In this document: in pieces, positions 17,651-27,788 of the stretch
How the letters are laid out: the number at the start of each line of letters is the position of its first letter
Numbering within the stretch: the stretch's first letter is position 1
Assembly: GCA_013214065.1 (NCBI GenBank)
Contig: JABSPK010000002.1
Span: 310,001-374,000, forward strand
From: Flavobacteriaceae bacterium
Lineage (GTDB): Bacteria > Bacteroidota > Bacteroidia > Flavobacteriales > Flavobacteriaceae
DNA length: 64,000 bases
Direction of reading: 5' to 3'
Notes under the pieces: model-generated
What the model was told of the DNA's origin: nothing
What the model saw: only the letters and a program-made list of their open reading frames with translations
The model's database searches: none
Position numbers and translations under genes: made by a program

Positions 17651-18431
17651 ATGAACCGGAAAAATTAGCTTTTCTCTTTTCCAAAAAGGCCGATGTTCCT
17701 TCGGCAAAATCGTCGGTGCCGAAGCAGTGGCCAAAAGCTTCGATTTCAGCGGCATAGCCATTCGTATCATGACTATAACCTGCATTTACCGCTTTTATTG
17801 CCTGTGAAATGGCCGCAGGCGAGTTGTTCGCGATCTTTGAGGCAAGTTTTCGACAAACGGCATCCAATTCGTCTTGGGCGACGACATAATTCACCAAGCC
17901 GAAACGTTCGGCCTTGGCGGCATCGATCATACCGGCACTCATGATCAGCTCCATGGCCCTTCCTTTTCCGATCAGTTTCGGAAGCCTTTGGGTACCCCCA
18001 TAACCCGGAATGACCCCAAGGGACACTTCGGGCAACCCCATTTTGGCATTGTCACTGGCGACACGAAAATGGGCCGACATGGCCAACTCGAGTCCGCCCC
18101 CTAAAGCGAACCCATTCACGGCGGCAATGACCGGGGTAGCTAGATTTTCAACAAAATCGAAAAGCAGCTCTTGCCCTTTTTGCGCCAAGGCGCCCCCCTG
18201 TTCGACCGAAAAATCAGCGAATTCCGAAATATCGGCCCCGGCCACAAAGGCCTTGTCTCCACTTCCGGTGATAATGATCACCCGTATCGCAGGATCTTCG
18301 TCCAATTCCTTAAAGGCTTGGTGCAATTCGGCGATGGTCGCTTGATTGAGGGCATTCAATTTCTTCGGACGGTCAATGGTAATGGTCGCAATGGGCGCTT
18401 CTTCTTCGATATAAATGTTGTGGTATTCCAT
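17649..18431 (-). CDS. Enoyl-CoA hydratase/isomerase family protein (crotonase)
   Basis: A 260-residue crotonase beginning MEYHNIYIEEEAPIATI. It hydrates 2-enoyl-CoA thioesters in fatty-acid or amino-acid breakdown. The oxyanion-hole segments GADISEF (about 65) and ALGGGLELAM (about 108) are present, with the catalytic glutamates in the ELAMSAHFRVA region and GLPEVSLGVIPGYGGTQRL. The frame extends far upstream to 18695, but that part overlaps the histidine kinase gene in another frame and is not family-like, so the ATG at 18431 is used. The length is normal for the family. Confidence 0.93.
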   Translation of the reverse strand: MEYHNIYIEEEAPIATITIDRPKKLNALNQATIAELHQAFKELDEDPAIRVIIITGSGDKAFVAGADISEFADFSVEQGGALAQKGQELLFDFVENLATPVIAAVNGFALGGGLELAMSAHFRVASDNAKMGLPEVSLGVIPGYGGTQRLPKLIGKGRAMELIMSAGMIDAAKAERFGLVNYVVAQDELDAVCRKLASKIANNSPAAISQAIKAVNAGYSHDTNGYAAEIEAFGHCFGTDDFAEGTSAFLEKRKANFSGS

Positions 18432-18495
18432 AGCTGCGGTTTCGAGATGATAAAGGTAGCCAATAGGGCCGAGTCGACAAGGTGGAAATGCAAGG

Positions 18496-19944
18496 TCAAT
18501 GTTCTTTGGGGAAGCGGACCGTAAAAACGGTACCCTTGCCTTCTTGGGAGGTAAAATCGATCGTGCCGTTGTAATTTTCGACGATGTTCTTGACCATCCC
18601 CAGACCGAGGCCCATCCCACTTGATTTGGTAGTGAACTTGGGCTCGAACACCTTGTCTTTGAAATCATCGGAGATCCCAACCCCATTATCGGCAATGGAA
18701 ATCTTGACTTGATCGGCCTCAGGGGTCACGGTAACCAGAATGCGGGGTGACTCGACATCCGGTACGGCCTGAATGGCATTTTTGACCAAATTGGTCACCA
18801 CCCGGATCAGTTGGGTACGATCGAGTCTGGCCCGAATGGACTCGGCATCCGAAATAAAATGGATGTACGGTTCTTGAAAGATATCCAAGGCCAGTTTGGT
18901 CACTTCGACCACGTTAAGATCTTCGTTTTGCTGTGCCGGCATATCGGCGAAATTCGAAAATGCCGAAGCGATATTGCTCATGGTATCGATTTGCTGTACC
19001 AGGGTTTTTGAAAACTCCTTGACCTTACCTTCCGCCTTGGCATCGGTCGGGTCGAATTTGCGTTCGAAACTCTGAACACTCAACCGCATCGGCGTCAAAG
19101 GGTTCTTGATCTCATGGGCCACCTGCTTTGCCATTTCACGCCAGGCCTGTTCCCTTTCACTTCGCGCCAGTTTTGCCGCACTGGCCTCCAATTCATCGAT
19201 CATATGATTGTATGAATACACCAGCTTGCCTATTTCCTCACTGGGATCATCGATGTGGATTTTCTCATTCCGTTTGGTCAAGTTCGTTTGGTCCAATTTA
19301 TCGGTAATGGTCTGGAGGGAGCGGGTAATGTATTTCGAAATGAAATAGGCAAAAACAATGGCCGAAAGCAACATCAACAGATAGACACCCCCCAATCGCA
19401 TCAAGAATTCGCGCAACTCCATATCATTGAATGAATTGTCCTCAAAATAAGGAAGGTTCATTATACCGATCGGTTTAAAATTGCCATCGTTGATGTAGGT
19501 GTAAGAGGCCTTATACTTACCCTCATTGCCACTTCGCTCCTCAACAAAGCGTTTTTCCTGGGTTTGCAAAAGATTGTTCAACACCTCGGCATCGAGGCAA
19601 TTGGAAATGCTATCGGCCTCAAAGGCCGGTTTCGAACTTTTCACCAATCCACCGTCGAGATCATAGATGTTGAAAGAGACATTCTGTACATCTGCGATCT
19701 TATAGATTTCATCCCTGAAAATATACTCCAGGTTTTCGGTCAAGGGTTCATAGGTAGTCTCACGAAGCACGTAATCGATGCTTTGAAGGATCTGTTCCTC
19801 TTTACGCTCCAAGCGGTTTTCGTGATAATCCTTGGATTGCTCACGATACTGGTAAATGGTCACCCCGGCAATCAGTACGGAAGCGATGACCACCAAAAGG
19901 ATCATGGTGAAAAAAATACGGGAACGAAGCGAAAGTTTCCTCAC
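18496..19944 (-). CDS. Sensor histidine kinase with HAMP domain (NtrY-like)
   Basis: A 482-residue membrane kinase. Helix 1 is at 11-30, a periplasmic sensor region of about 150 residues follows, helix 2 is at about 185-204, then HAMP (205-258), the phosphoacceptor H-box MAKQVAHEIKNPLTP (H277) and a HATPase domain with DNGVGIS and GMGLGLGMVKNIV. The KNPLTPMRLSVQ form is typical of NtrY-like kinases. No response regulator gene is adjacent, so its partner lies elsewhere. The start codon is GTG: an in-frame stop lies seven codons upstream and no ATG intervenes. Confidence 0.92.
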   Translation of the reverse strand: MRKLSLRSRIFFTMILLVVIASVLIAGVTIYQYREQSKDYHENRLERKEEQILQSIDYVLRETTYEPLTENLEYIFRDEIYKIADVQNVSFNIYDLDGGLVKSSKPAFEADSISNCLDAEVLNNLLQTQEKRFVEERSGNEGKYKASYTYINDGNFKPIGIMNLPYFEDNSFNDMELREFLMRLGGVYLLMLLSAIVFAYFISKYITRSLQTITDKLDQTNLTKRNEKIHIDDPSEEIGKLVYSYNHMIDELEASAAKLARSEREQAWREMAKQVAHEIKNPLTPMRLSVQSFERKFDPTDAKAEGKVKEFSKTLVQQIDTMSNIASAFSNFADMPAQQNEDLNVVEVTKLALDIFQEPYIHFISDAESIRARLDRTQLIRVVTNLVKNAIQAVPDVESPRILVTVTPEADQVKISIADNGVGISDDFKDKVFEPKFTTKSSGMGLGLGMVKNIVENYNGTIDFTSQEGKGTVFTVRFPKEH

Positions 19945-19994
19945 TTGACGGTTTTGATTTGCTTAAAGGTAACAAGAATCGCACCAAAGCGATC

Positions 19995-20543
19995 TTAAGC
20001 GTTCGGGTTCTTGTCCCTAATCCGTTTGTACAGCCGAATACCGAACATCAACGCGAGTGATAATGCGAAAATGCCGATTACCCCGTAAATCCAGTTGAAG
20101 GCGTTTTTAAGGATGACCAAAAAGACGATGGCAAAGAGCACCAAGGTGGCCACTTCGTTCCATATTCTCATATACCGAGAGGTATATTTAACAATGTCAC
20201 GCTGCAATTGTTTGAACATCAAGTGGCACCGAATGTGGTAAACGAACAACAAACCCACAAAACCCAACTTCACATGCATCCAAGGTTGTTGCAGCCATTC
20301 GGGCATTAAGACAAGCAACCAAATCGCGAAAATCGTACAAAGTATGGCCGAAGGCCAAGTGATGATGAACCAAAGCCGTTTGGCCATCAACTTGAATTGT
20401 GTGCTAAGGATTTCACGTTCGGGCGAAGGTTTCGCATCGGCCTCGATATGGTTGATGAACAATCGCGGAATGTAAAACAGGCCGGCGAACCAGGTCACCA
20501 CGAAAATCAAGTGCAGGGCTTTGATGTAATTGTAATACGCCAC
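19995..20543 (-). CDS. hemJ: HemJ-type protoporphyrinogen IX oxidase (CopD-like membrane protein)
   Basis: A 182-residue membrane protein with about four helices. The opening YYNYIKALHLIFVVTWFAGL and YIPRLFINH match HemJ, with the conserved histidine H11 and arginine R27; a later KLGFVGLLFVYHIRCH helix is also typical. HemJ oxidises protoporphyrinogen IX to protoporphyrin IX in haem synthesis. Bacteroidota copies are often labelled CopD. The start is GTG; a stop lies seven codons upstream and no ATG is available. It is the upstream neighbour of the histidine kinase gene with a 50-bp gap. Confidence 0.85.
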   Translation of the reverse strand: MAYYNYIKALHLIFVVTWFAGLFYIPRLFINHIEADAKPSPEREILSTQFKLMAKRLWFIITWPSAILCTIFAIWLLVLMPEWLQQPWMHVKLGFVGLLFVYHIRCHLMFKQLQRDIVKYTSRYMRIWNEVATLVLFAIVFLVILKNAFNWIYGVIGIFALSLALMFGIRLYKRIRDKNPNA

Positions 20544-20627
20544 GTTTCGATCGGTTTGGAATCAAGGTCAAAGGTAACGCGCCTCGATTGAAAACACGCA
20601 GCCTTTGACCAAATTCCAATTAATTGG

Positions 20628-23600
20628 TTACATCCGGATCGCGCCGATACCCGCATCCCACAATTTCTTATTGAACTCGGGGATCTCCGTTTTCATCAGG
20701 TTATTCGCCCTTGCCTTCAAACCGGACCATTGGGCGTCCAACTCCTGCTTTCGGTCTTTTGAAGGTTGGTTGACACGCGGAATCGTACTATTGGTCGCGT
20801 CGATCAGGAACAGGTACTCAGCCGTGAACTTGTTCGGGAAGTTCTCCACATCATCATACGCCTTCGACTTGCGTTGTATCATGTCTTTGTCCCAGACATC
20901 CATACGCTCCAGCAATTCCTTCCCAGCAGCCTTGACATCGGCATCGGTAACGTCTTTTAAGACCGCTTTCAATTGGCCTTGTGCCTTGTATAGGATATTC
21001 ACCATTTGGTGCATCTCGGTCAATTGCTGTTCCATATCGCTCATAAACGCATGGTATTCCGCGTACTGTTCCGGCGTGGTTCGGTAGGTGGGCATCGCAA
21101 CGATTTCACCTGCTACCGATTTGGCGGTCTGCCCCGCTTTCAAACGAACGGTATACGTTCCTGGAGGTACGACATGGCCACTGAATCGCGATTCGATATA
21201 CGCTCCCGGTATCCCGGGCAGGATGGGGGTCCTCATGTCCCAAACAAAACGGTTCAACCCTTCTTTTTTCGAAAGCGTTGGAGCCCGTCGCGGACCTCCT
21301 CCGTTGTGCGGCACATAATCCTTGTCCTTTTCCGAAGAGAAGCTACGCACTACCTTTCCTGAAGCATCCAAAATGTCCATGGTCAAAACGATGGAATCGT
21401 TCAATTTCGGTAATTCATAATATAGGACCATACCATTGGCAGGGTTCACCCCATATAAGGTACGCATGCCATTGAAGTTGGTGATGTCACCGCTCATCGG
21501 TCCATACCAAGCACCGTTCTTCGCCGCCTTGGGTTTGTATAGTTTCATGCCCTTTTGCGATGGGTCATACGACGAAAGCAATGCGAGATCATCCAAAATC
21601 CAAAAGGCCCTACCCGAGGTGGCAACGATCAAATCGCCTTGATGGATCTTCAAATCGGTAATCGGTGTTTTGGGCAGGTTCAGTTGAAAGGAATTCCAGC
21701 TCTTCCCCCCGTCCCAAGAAAGGTAAAGGCCTTTTTCGGTACCCGCGTATAGCAAGTCTTTTCGCGTGGGATCTTCACGTACCACCCGGGTGAACGCTCC
21801 TTGTGGGATACCGGAGTTGATGCGTGTCCAAGAAGCACCGTAATCGGTACTTTTATAGAGGGCAGGGGTGTGGTCATTGAACTTATACTTGGTCGTAGCG
21901 ATATAAACCGTAGCCTTATCGTGGGGTGAAACCTCGATGGCATTCACCAAAGATTCCCCTAGGTTTTTTGGGGTGATGTTCTGCCAACTTTCCCCATTGT
22001 CTTTGGTAATATGGACATAGCCATCATCACTGCCGGTGTAAAAGACACCTGCCTCGTGCGGTGATTCGATGACATAGGCCAAGGTTCCATAGTTTTCAGC
22101 CCCAACGGCTTCGTTCGTATATGGCCCCCCTCCATTGCCTTGTTTTGCATCGATATCTCGAGTAAGGTCAGGCGACATTTCTTCCCAGGTCACTCCCATA
22201 TCCCTTGTGCGCAACAACAGTTGTGCCCCATGGTAAAAGGTGTTCTCCTCGTGCTGTGAACGCAGTGTCGGGGCGTTCCAATTGTAGAGGTACTTCATAT
22301 TTCGGGCTTCGCGACCTAAGTATTGGATCGGGGCGGCCATGACCTGGGTCGAGGCCTTCGAGTCCATGTCCAACACATCGATCGTGCCCAGATAACTGCC
22401 CCCCATCACATACCTAGGATCGTCGGGGTCAAAGGCTAAAAAGGCGCTTTCTCCCCCAGCCGAGGGACTGAAGTCGGACATGGTGATCCCCCCACGACCG
22501 ACCGACATGCTAGCGATCATGGCCGAGGAATAATCCTGCTGCCCGGCATAGATATTATAGGGAAATAGGTTGTCGGTGTTGATTCGATAAAACTGGCCCG
22601 TGGGCATGTTCACTTGCGAAGACCAGGTCCTTCCAAAATCAAAGGTCACCGCTGCGCCCCCATCATTGGCAATGACCATGTTCATGGAGTTCTTCGGATT
22701 GATCCACAGGTCATGGTAATCGCCGTGGGTACCCGATATTCGTTCCCAAGTCGCGCCACCATCAAGGGAGCGCAGCGCTGGGGCACTTAAAACATAAACG
22801 ATGTCTTCATCTTGTGGGTCGGTAAACACCTCGATGTAATACCAGGCGCGCTGTACCAAGCGGTTGTCACCGCTGACCATCCGCCACGATTTACCGGCAT
22901 TGTTCGAAACGAAGAGTCCTCCTTTATCTTGGTTGCTATCGCTTTCGATCAAGGCATACACTTTATTCGAATTCGCCGGACTTACCGAAATGGCCATTTT
23001 CCCTTTTTCTTTTGGCAGGCCTTCGGTCATCTCCTTCCAGGTTTCCCCTGCATCAGTGGATTTATACAATCCGCTACCGGCACCGCCACTGACCACCATA
23101 TTGGGCTTACGCTGGTGTTCCCACATGGCCGCATACATGATCTCAGGATAATTCGAATCCATAGACAGTTCAGAGGCGCCGGTCAGTTCATTGACGAACA
23201 AGGTGTTTTTCCAGGTCTTGCCCCCATCGGTTGATTTGTAAATGCCCCGCTCTTTGTTCGGGCCATATAACTGCCCTTGGGCGGCGACGTAGACGATATC
23301 GGGATTGGTCGGGTGGATGACGATACGCGAGATGTGCTGCGTTTCGGTCAAGCCCATATGCTTCCAGGTTTTTCCGGCGTCAGTGGATTTGTAGACCCCA
23401 TCTCCATAAGACGTCATCACGCCCCTTGGGGCATGTTCACCCATCCCTACATAAATCACATTGGTATTATAGGTCGAAACCGCAATGGCACCGACCGACC
23501 CCATTTCAAAAAAGCCGTCCGAAATATTGTTCCACCGTTGGCCGGCATCGGTGGTTTTCCATAAGCCACCACCCGTGGTTCCCATATAATAGGTCATCGG

Positions 23601-23750
23601 ATCCCCAATAACTCCAGAGGCACAGACGGAACGCCCGCCCCTGAACGGACCGATATTTCGGAATTTCAAGGGTTTAAAATAGCTTTCAGCGGTTTGCGCC
23701 AACCCTGAAAATGTAAAACAGAGGGTCGCTATTGCAAGTAATTTTCTCAT
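20628..23750 (-). CDS. Exported BNR/VPS10-type beta-propeller protein (copy 2)
   Basis: A 1040-residue protein with a signal peptide ([19 protein letters not shown]). Most of it is repeated Asp-box/BNR blades ([48 protein letters not shown]), forming propellers like those in sortilin/VPS10 and GH74-fold proteins. After about 760 there is a beta-sandwich followed by a helical tail ([21 protein letters not shown]). Such proteins are often labelled glycosyl hydrolases, but I see no catalytic residues to support that. It lies 6 bp downstream of a paralogue with the same layout, so the pair is one operon from tandem duplication. Confidence 0.88.
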   Translation of the reverse strand: MRKLLAIATLCFTFSGLAQTAESYFKPLKFRNIGPFRGGRSVCASGVIGDPMTYYMGTTGGGLWKTTDAGQRWNNISDGFFEMGSVGAIAVSTYNTNVIYVGMGEHAPRGVMTSYGDGVYKSTDAGKTWKHMGLTETQHISRIVIHPTNPDIVYVAAQGQLYGPNKERGIYKSTDGGKTWKNTLFVNELTGASELSMDSNYPEIMYAAMWEHQRKPNMVVSGGAGSGLYKSTDAGETWKEMTEGLPKEKGKMAISVSPANSNKVYALIESDSNQDKGGLFVSNNAGKSWRMVSGDNRLVQRAWYYIEVFTDPQDEDIVYVLSAPALRSLDGGATWERISGTHGDYHDLWINPKNSMNMVIANDGGAAVTFDFGRTWSSQVNMPTGQFYRINTDNLFPYNIYAGQQDYSSAMIASMSVGRGGITMSDFSPSAGGESAFLAFDPDDPRYVMGGSYLGTIDVLDMDSKASTQVMAAPIQYLGREARNMKYLYNWNAPTLRSQHEENTFYHGAQLLLRTRDMGVTWEEMSPDLTRDIDAKQGNGGGPYTNEAVGAENYGTLAYVIESPHEAGVFYTGSDDGYVHITKDNGESWQNITPKNLGESLVNAIEVSPHDKATVYIATTKYKFNDHTPALYKSTDYGASWTRINSGIPQGAFTRVVREDPTRKDLLYAGTEKGLYLSWDGGKSWNSFQLNLPKTPITDLKIHQGDLIVATSGRAFWILDDLALLSSYDPSQKGMKLYKPKAAKNGAWYGPMSGDITNFNGMRTLYGVNPANGMVLYYELPKLNDSIVLTMDILDASGKVVRSFSSEKDKDYVPHNGGGPRRAPTLSKKEGLNRFVWDMRTPILPGIPGAYIESRFSGHVVPPGTYTVRLKAGQTAKSVAGEIVAMPTYRTTPEQYAEYHAFMSDMEQQLTEMHQMVNILYKAQGQLKAVLKDVTDADVKAAGKELLERMDVWDKDMIQRKSKAYDDVENFPNKFTAEYLFLIDATNSTIPRVNQPSKDRKQELDAQWSGLKARANNLMKTEIPEFNKKLWDAGIGAIRM

Positions 23751-23756
23751 AATCGG

Positions 23757-26700
23757 TTATTCTTCTATGGATAGGTAATCCAATCCTAAGCTGTTGAAAC
23801 TGTCATTAAAGGCCTTCATTTCCTCATCGACCAAACGATCGAAGGTCGCCAATTGGGTATTGATCTTCTGGGTCATTTCGTTCTTGACCGCCACGTCTTG
23901 TTCCGTCGGTGGAAAATCATCGATACTTACCAAGCTGTTCAAATGGGCCAATTTATTGGTCAAGCGGATCGGGAAATTCAAAGGGTCTTGATTGCTTCTG
24001 TTTTTGGTCTGGTACAAGGCTTTTTCAACTTCGCCAAAACCTTCCTTCATCTTTTTCGCTTTCTCGACCAATTCTTTGACTGCTTCATCGTCCTGATACT
24101 GTTTGGTGAAAGCATCCAGGTTGGCATTGATTTTCCTGATTTTCTTGATCGATTGGTGTGCCTTATCGACGGTTTCGTTGATACTGGTGATGAAATCGAA
24201 TTGTTTCTGCATATCGGCCACCGACACTTCGGCACGCGGGTCGGGCAAAATCTTGAAGTTCTCGGTAGCCACCGAGCCGTTCACGTTCAATGAAACCCGG
24301 TAATCGCCCGGTACCGCTTTGGCACCGTTGAGATTGGCCCACCATAGGATCATTCCTTTGAGGCGCTCAGCACCTTTCCCACGGGTATCCCAGTTGTGGG
24401 TGTTGCCCCCTTGGTCGACCTTCAAGAGCTTTTTCTTATCCTTGGCCTTGGTACTGAAAGTAGCCAGGGTATCTCCAGAGCGACTCAAATAGGTCAGTTG
24501 TACCGTATCGTTTTTCTTATCATAAGCTTTGAGATAGAAATGGGTCAATACCCCCGAGGCATGGTTTTGCCCTTCGGTCAAACTGGGCCGTTCCTTGGAT
24601 CGTGCACGCCCTTTGGTGCGGTAGGAATCCTTCGGAGCGAAAAGTTTCATCGCCGTGCCCTTATCGGAAGCGGCCAATTGGTGTAAGACCGTTAGGTCAT
24701 CAATGACCCAAACACTACGGCCTTGGGTGGCCACCACCAAATTGTTTTGCTTTAGGGCGAGATCCGTAATCGGAACGATCGGCAAGTTCAACTGGAATTT
24801 CTCCCAAAGGGCTCCATCGTTGAACGAAATGTACATCCCGGTTTCCGTTCCGGCATACAACAGGCCTTTTCGCTTCGGGTCTTCGCGCAAAACCCGGGTA
24901 AAATGCTCCCCTTCGATGCCGTTGGTGATCTTCGACCAAGTCTTTCCGTAATCGGTGGTCTTATAGAGATAGGGTTTGAAATCACCCAATTTGTAGCGTG
25001 TCCCGGCAACATAACAGGTTCCTTCATCAAAGGCCGATGGTTCGATGCTGTTGATCATCATCCATTCGGGCATGCCCGTCGGGGTGATGTTCTCCCAAGT
25101 CTGGCCTCCGTTTTGGGTCACATGTACGAGACCATCGTCACTTCCTACCCAAAGCAATCCTTCTTTTAAGGGACTTTCTTGGGCCGCGAAAATCGTACAA
25201 TAGTATTCGACCCCCGTATTGTCTTGGGTGATCGGGCCACCACTACTGACCAATTTATCCGGGTCGTTACGGGTTAGATCATCACTCAACAACTCCCAAC
25301 TTTGGCCTTCATTGGTGCTGAGGTGTACATGGTTGCTAAAGGTGTATAGTTTTTTAGGATCGTGCTTGCTGAAGATAATCGGGAAATTCCACTGGAAACG
25401 GTACTTCATGCCTTCGGCCCCATAGCCCATCGGATTGTCGGGCCAAACATTGATGCCCCGCACCGTGCCCTTATCGTGGTTGACCCGGGTCAGGAAACCG
25501 CCATAGCTTCCTCCATAAACAATGTCGTTATTCGTTGGATCGATCGCAATATGCGCTGATTCACCCCCTGCAGTCGGTTCCCAATCGTCTTCCCCGATTC
25601 CGAACCCATCGGAACGGTGGTTGATACGAACCGTACTGTTGTCTTGTTGCGCCACATAGATGCGGTATGGAAAAGCGTTGTCGGTAGTCACCCGATAAAA
25701 CTGGGCCGTAGGTTGGTTGTAATAGGTACTCCAGGTTTCCCCACCATCGTAACTGACTTGGGCCCCGCCATCATCCCCGATGATCATCCGCTGGCTGTTC
25801 TCAGGGGCGATCCACAGGTCATGGTGGTCGCCATGGGGGGCATTGAAGGTGTTGAAACTTTTACCGCCATCGGTTGATTTATGATAACGTACATTCAACA
25901 CATACACGACATCCTCATCTTCGGTATCCGCATAAACCCGGGTGTAGTACCAAGCCCGTTGTCTCAATTTCCGCTCGCTATTGACCTGGGTCCATTTTTT
26001 GCCCCCATCATCAGAGCGGTATAACCCGCCTTTTTCCTTGTTCTCGACAATGGCGAAAACGCGTTCTGAATTGACCGGTGATACCGAGACCCCGATAATC
26101 CCTAAGGTGTCTTTCGGAAAACCTTCGTTTTTTGAAATCTCAGACCAAGTTTCCCCACTATCGGTACTCTTCCAAAGCGCAGACCCATCACCTCCACTAC
26201 TCAAAGAATATGGGGTACGCTGGGCACGCCAGGTCGAAGCATACAAAATACGGGGGTTGTTTGGATCGAAGGTCAGGTCGACGGCCCCCGATTGGTCGTT
26301 GACGAACAAGACCTGTTTCCAGCTCTTACCTCCATCGGTACTTTTATAAACCCCACGTTCCTTGGTGGGCTTGTAGATATTGCCCAAAACCGCGGCATAC
26401 ACCGTATTGTAATCGGTAGGGTGCACACGAATTCGGGGCACGTGGCGGCTTTTTGCCAATCTGGCTTGGTTCCAGGTCTTCCCGCCATCTTCGGTTTTCC
26501 AAATCCCATACCCGCTAGAGACATTACCGCGAAGTGTTTTTTCCCCGCCCCCGACATAAATGACGTTGGGGTCGCTTTTGGCTACCTCAACGGCACCGAT
26601 ACTTCCCCCGAAATACCCATCGGAAATGTTCTTCCAGGTCCGGCCCCCATCCAAGGTCTTCCAAACCCCCCCACCGGTGGCCCCGAAATAGAAAAGGTTG

Positions 26701-26897
26701 GGCTGCCCGGGTACCCCGGTAACCGCCGCAGAGCGCCCCCCTCGAAATGGACCTACCAAACGGTATTCCAAACTGGAATACAATTCAGAGGGAACGGTCG
26801 GACTTGCTTGTGTTTTTCTTCGTTGTGCGTTTCCGGAAATCGCAAAAAAGGAAGTGGCCAGTAGCAGCATACCGACCCTAGCGAATAGCATTTTCAT
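23757..26897 (-). CDS. Exported BNR/VPS10-type beta-propeller protein (copy 1)
   Basis: A 1046-residue protein with a signal peptide ending near SGNAQ. It shares its whole plan with the next gene: an opening [19 protein letters not shown] blades (TLDGGRTWKNIS, STDGGKSWKQVL, STDSGETWSEIS, TQNGGQTWENIT), a region around RGFLTRV and ARNMKY-like residues, then a beta-sandwich and a helical C-terminal tail with coiled-coil character (KAHQSIKKIRKINANLDAF). It is upstream in the two-gene operon. A hydrolase or peptidase-like binding role is possible; a function cannot be read from the sequence. Confidence 0.88.
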   Translation of the reverse strand: MKMLFARVGMLLLATSFFAISGNAQRRKTQASPTVPSELYSSLEYRLVGPFRGGRSAAVTGVPGQPNLFYFGATGGGVWKTLDGGRTWKNISDGYFGGSIGAVEVAKSDPNVIYVGGGEKTLRGNVSSGYGIWKTEDGGKTWNQARLAKSRHVPRIRVHPTDYNTVYAAVLGNIYKPTKERGVYKSTDGGKSWKQVLFVNDQSGAVDLTFDPNNPRILYASTWRAQRTPYSLSSGGDGSALWKSTDSGETWSEISKNEGFPKDTLGIIGVSVSPVNSERVFAIVENKEKGGLYRSDDGGKKWTQVNSERKLRQRAWYYTRVYADTEDEDVVYVLNVRYHKSTDGGKSFNTFNAPHGDHHDLWIAPENSQRMIIGDDGGAQVSYDGGETWSTYYNQPTAQFYRVTTDNAFPYRIYVAQQDNSTVRINHRSDGFGIGEDDWEPTAGGESAHIAIDPTNNDIVYGGSYGGFLTRVNHDKGTVRGINVWPDNPMGYGAEGMKYRFQWNFPIIFSKHDPKKLYTFSNHVHLSTNEGQSWELLSDDLTRNDPDKLVSSGGPITQDNTGVEYYCTIFAAQESPLKEGLLWVGSDDGLVHVTQNGGQTWENITPTGMPEWMMINSIEPSAFDEGTCYVAGTRYKLGDFKPYLYKTTDYGKTWSKITNGIEGEHFTRVLREDPKRKGLLYAGTETGMYISFNDGALWEKFQLNLPIVPITDLALKQNNLVVATQGRSVWVIDDLTVLHQLAASDKGTAMKLFAPKDSYRTKGRARSKERPSLTEGQNHASGVLTHFYLKAYDKKNDTVQLTYLSRSGDTLATFSTKAKDKKKLLKVDQGGNTHNWDTRGKGAERLKGMILWWANLNGAKAVPGDYRVSLNVNGSVATENFKILPDPRAEVSVADMQKQFDFITSINETVDKAHQSIKKIRKINANLDAFTKQYQDDEAVKELVEKAKKMKEGFGEVEKALYQTKNRSNQDPLNFPIRLTNKLAHLNSLVSIDDFPPTEQDVAVKNEMTQKINTQLATFDRLVDEEMKAFNDSFNSLGLDYLSIEE

Positions 26898-26963
26898 CTT
26901 TAGGTGTTCTTTGAATTAGTCGTTCTCTAAAAGTAGTGAAAATGCAAGACATTGGATCCCTTA

Positions 26964-26971
26964 TATTTTTG
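26964..26971 (+). promoter_or_regulatory. Putative -7 box (TATTTTTG) for the DUF1080 cluster
   Basis: Fits TAnnTTTG and ends 31 bp before the ATG at 27003. No well-spaced TTG is seen upstream. Confidence 0.4.
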
Positions 26972-27002
26972 TACTTTAAACACTGCAAAATCTCTAAGCT
27001 GT

Positions 27003-27779
27003 ATGAAGAATACCATCTTCAGTTTGCTTGTATTGGGCCTTATCATAGCTTGTAAAGAAACCCCTAAACCCAGGACGGAAGAAGCAGCTGTAACGGCCCC
27101 CGAATGGATCAGTTTGTTCGATGGCAGCTCATTGGATGGTTGGCGGGGCTATGGCATGGATAGCTTACCCCCAGGTTGGACCATCAAAGACAGCACCTTG
27201 ACCTTCGATACCGAGCTAGGTCTCGAGCAGGACTATTCCGGAGGAAAGGATATCCTCTACGGCGCTGAGGAATTCGACAATTTCGAACTGTATTTGGAAT
27301 GGAAGTTGCCCAGAGGGGGCAACAGCGGCATTTTTTATCATGTCAAGGAAGGCTATGAAGGTCCGCCCGTAGTGTCACCCGAATATCAACTCATCGATGA
27401 CGCCAACTATGCCGAAATCCATGATTTGACCGCCTACAACAGCCAGTTTGGTGCCGAGCATCCGGAGCAACTCCAAGATTGGCAAAAAACCGGGGCCGAT
27501 TATGCCATGCACGTGGCCGATGAATCACAAAAGATGTTGCACCCGGTCGGGGAATGGAATTCCACTAAAATCGTCTTTAAACCCACTAAAGTCGAACATT
27601 GGCTCAATGGGAAAAAGCTTTTGGAATTCGAACCGTGGACCGATGCTTGGTATACCAAAAAGAATTCCGGGAAATGGGACAACGCCCCGGATTACGGAAA
27701 ACACAAAATAGGCTTTATCGCCCTACAAGACCATGCGAGCCCGATTTGGTTCCGCAATATCAAAATCAAGAAATTATAA
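27003..27779 (+). CDS. DUF1080 (3-keto-disaccharide hydrolase-like) lipoprotein
   Basis: A 258-residue lipoprotein; the signal ends in GLIIACKET, with the lipid-accepting cysteine at about 17. The mature domain is DUF1080, a laminin-G-like jelly roll: WISLFDGSSLDGWRGYG at the start, FDNFELYLEWKLPRGGNSGIFYHV in the middle and IGFIALQDHASPIWFRNIKIKKL at the end. Some members hydrolyse 3-keto-glycosides made by Gfo/Idh/MocA oxidoreductases, and one such gene follows after 9 bp, which supports that role here. The ATG at 27003 is the only start that gives a lipobox at the right place. Confidence 0.9.
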   Translation: MKNTIFSLLVLGLIIACKETPKPRTEEAAVTAPEWISLFDGSSLDGWRGYGMDSLPPGWTIKDSTLTFDTELGLEQDYSGGKDILYGAEEFDNFELYLEWKLPRGGNSGIFYHVKEGYEGPPVVSPEYQLIDDANYAEIHDLTAYNSQFGAEHPEQLQDWQKTGADYAMHVADESQKMLHPVGEWNSTKIVFKPTKVEHWLNGKKLLEFEPWTDAWYTKKNSGKWDNAPDYGKHKIGFIALQDHASPIWFRNIKIKKL

Positions 27780-27788
27780 CCGACTGTA

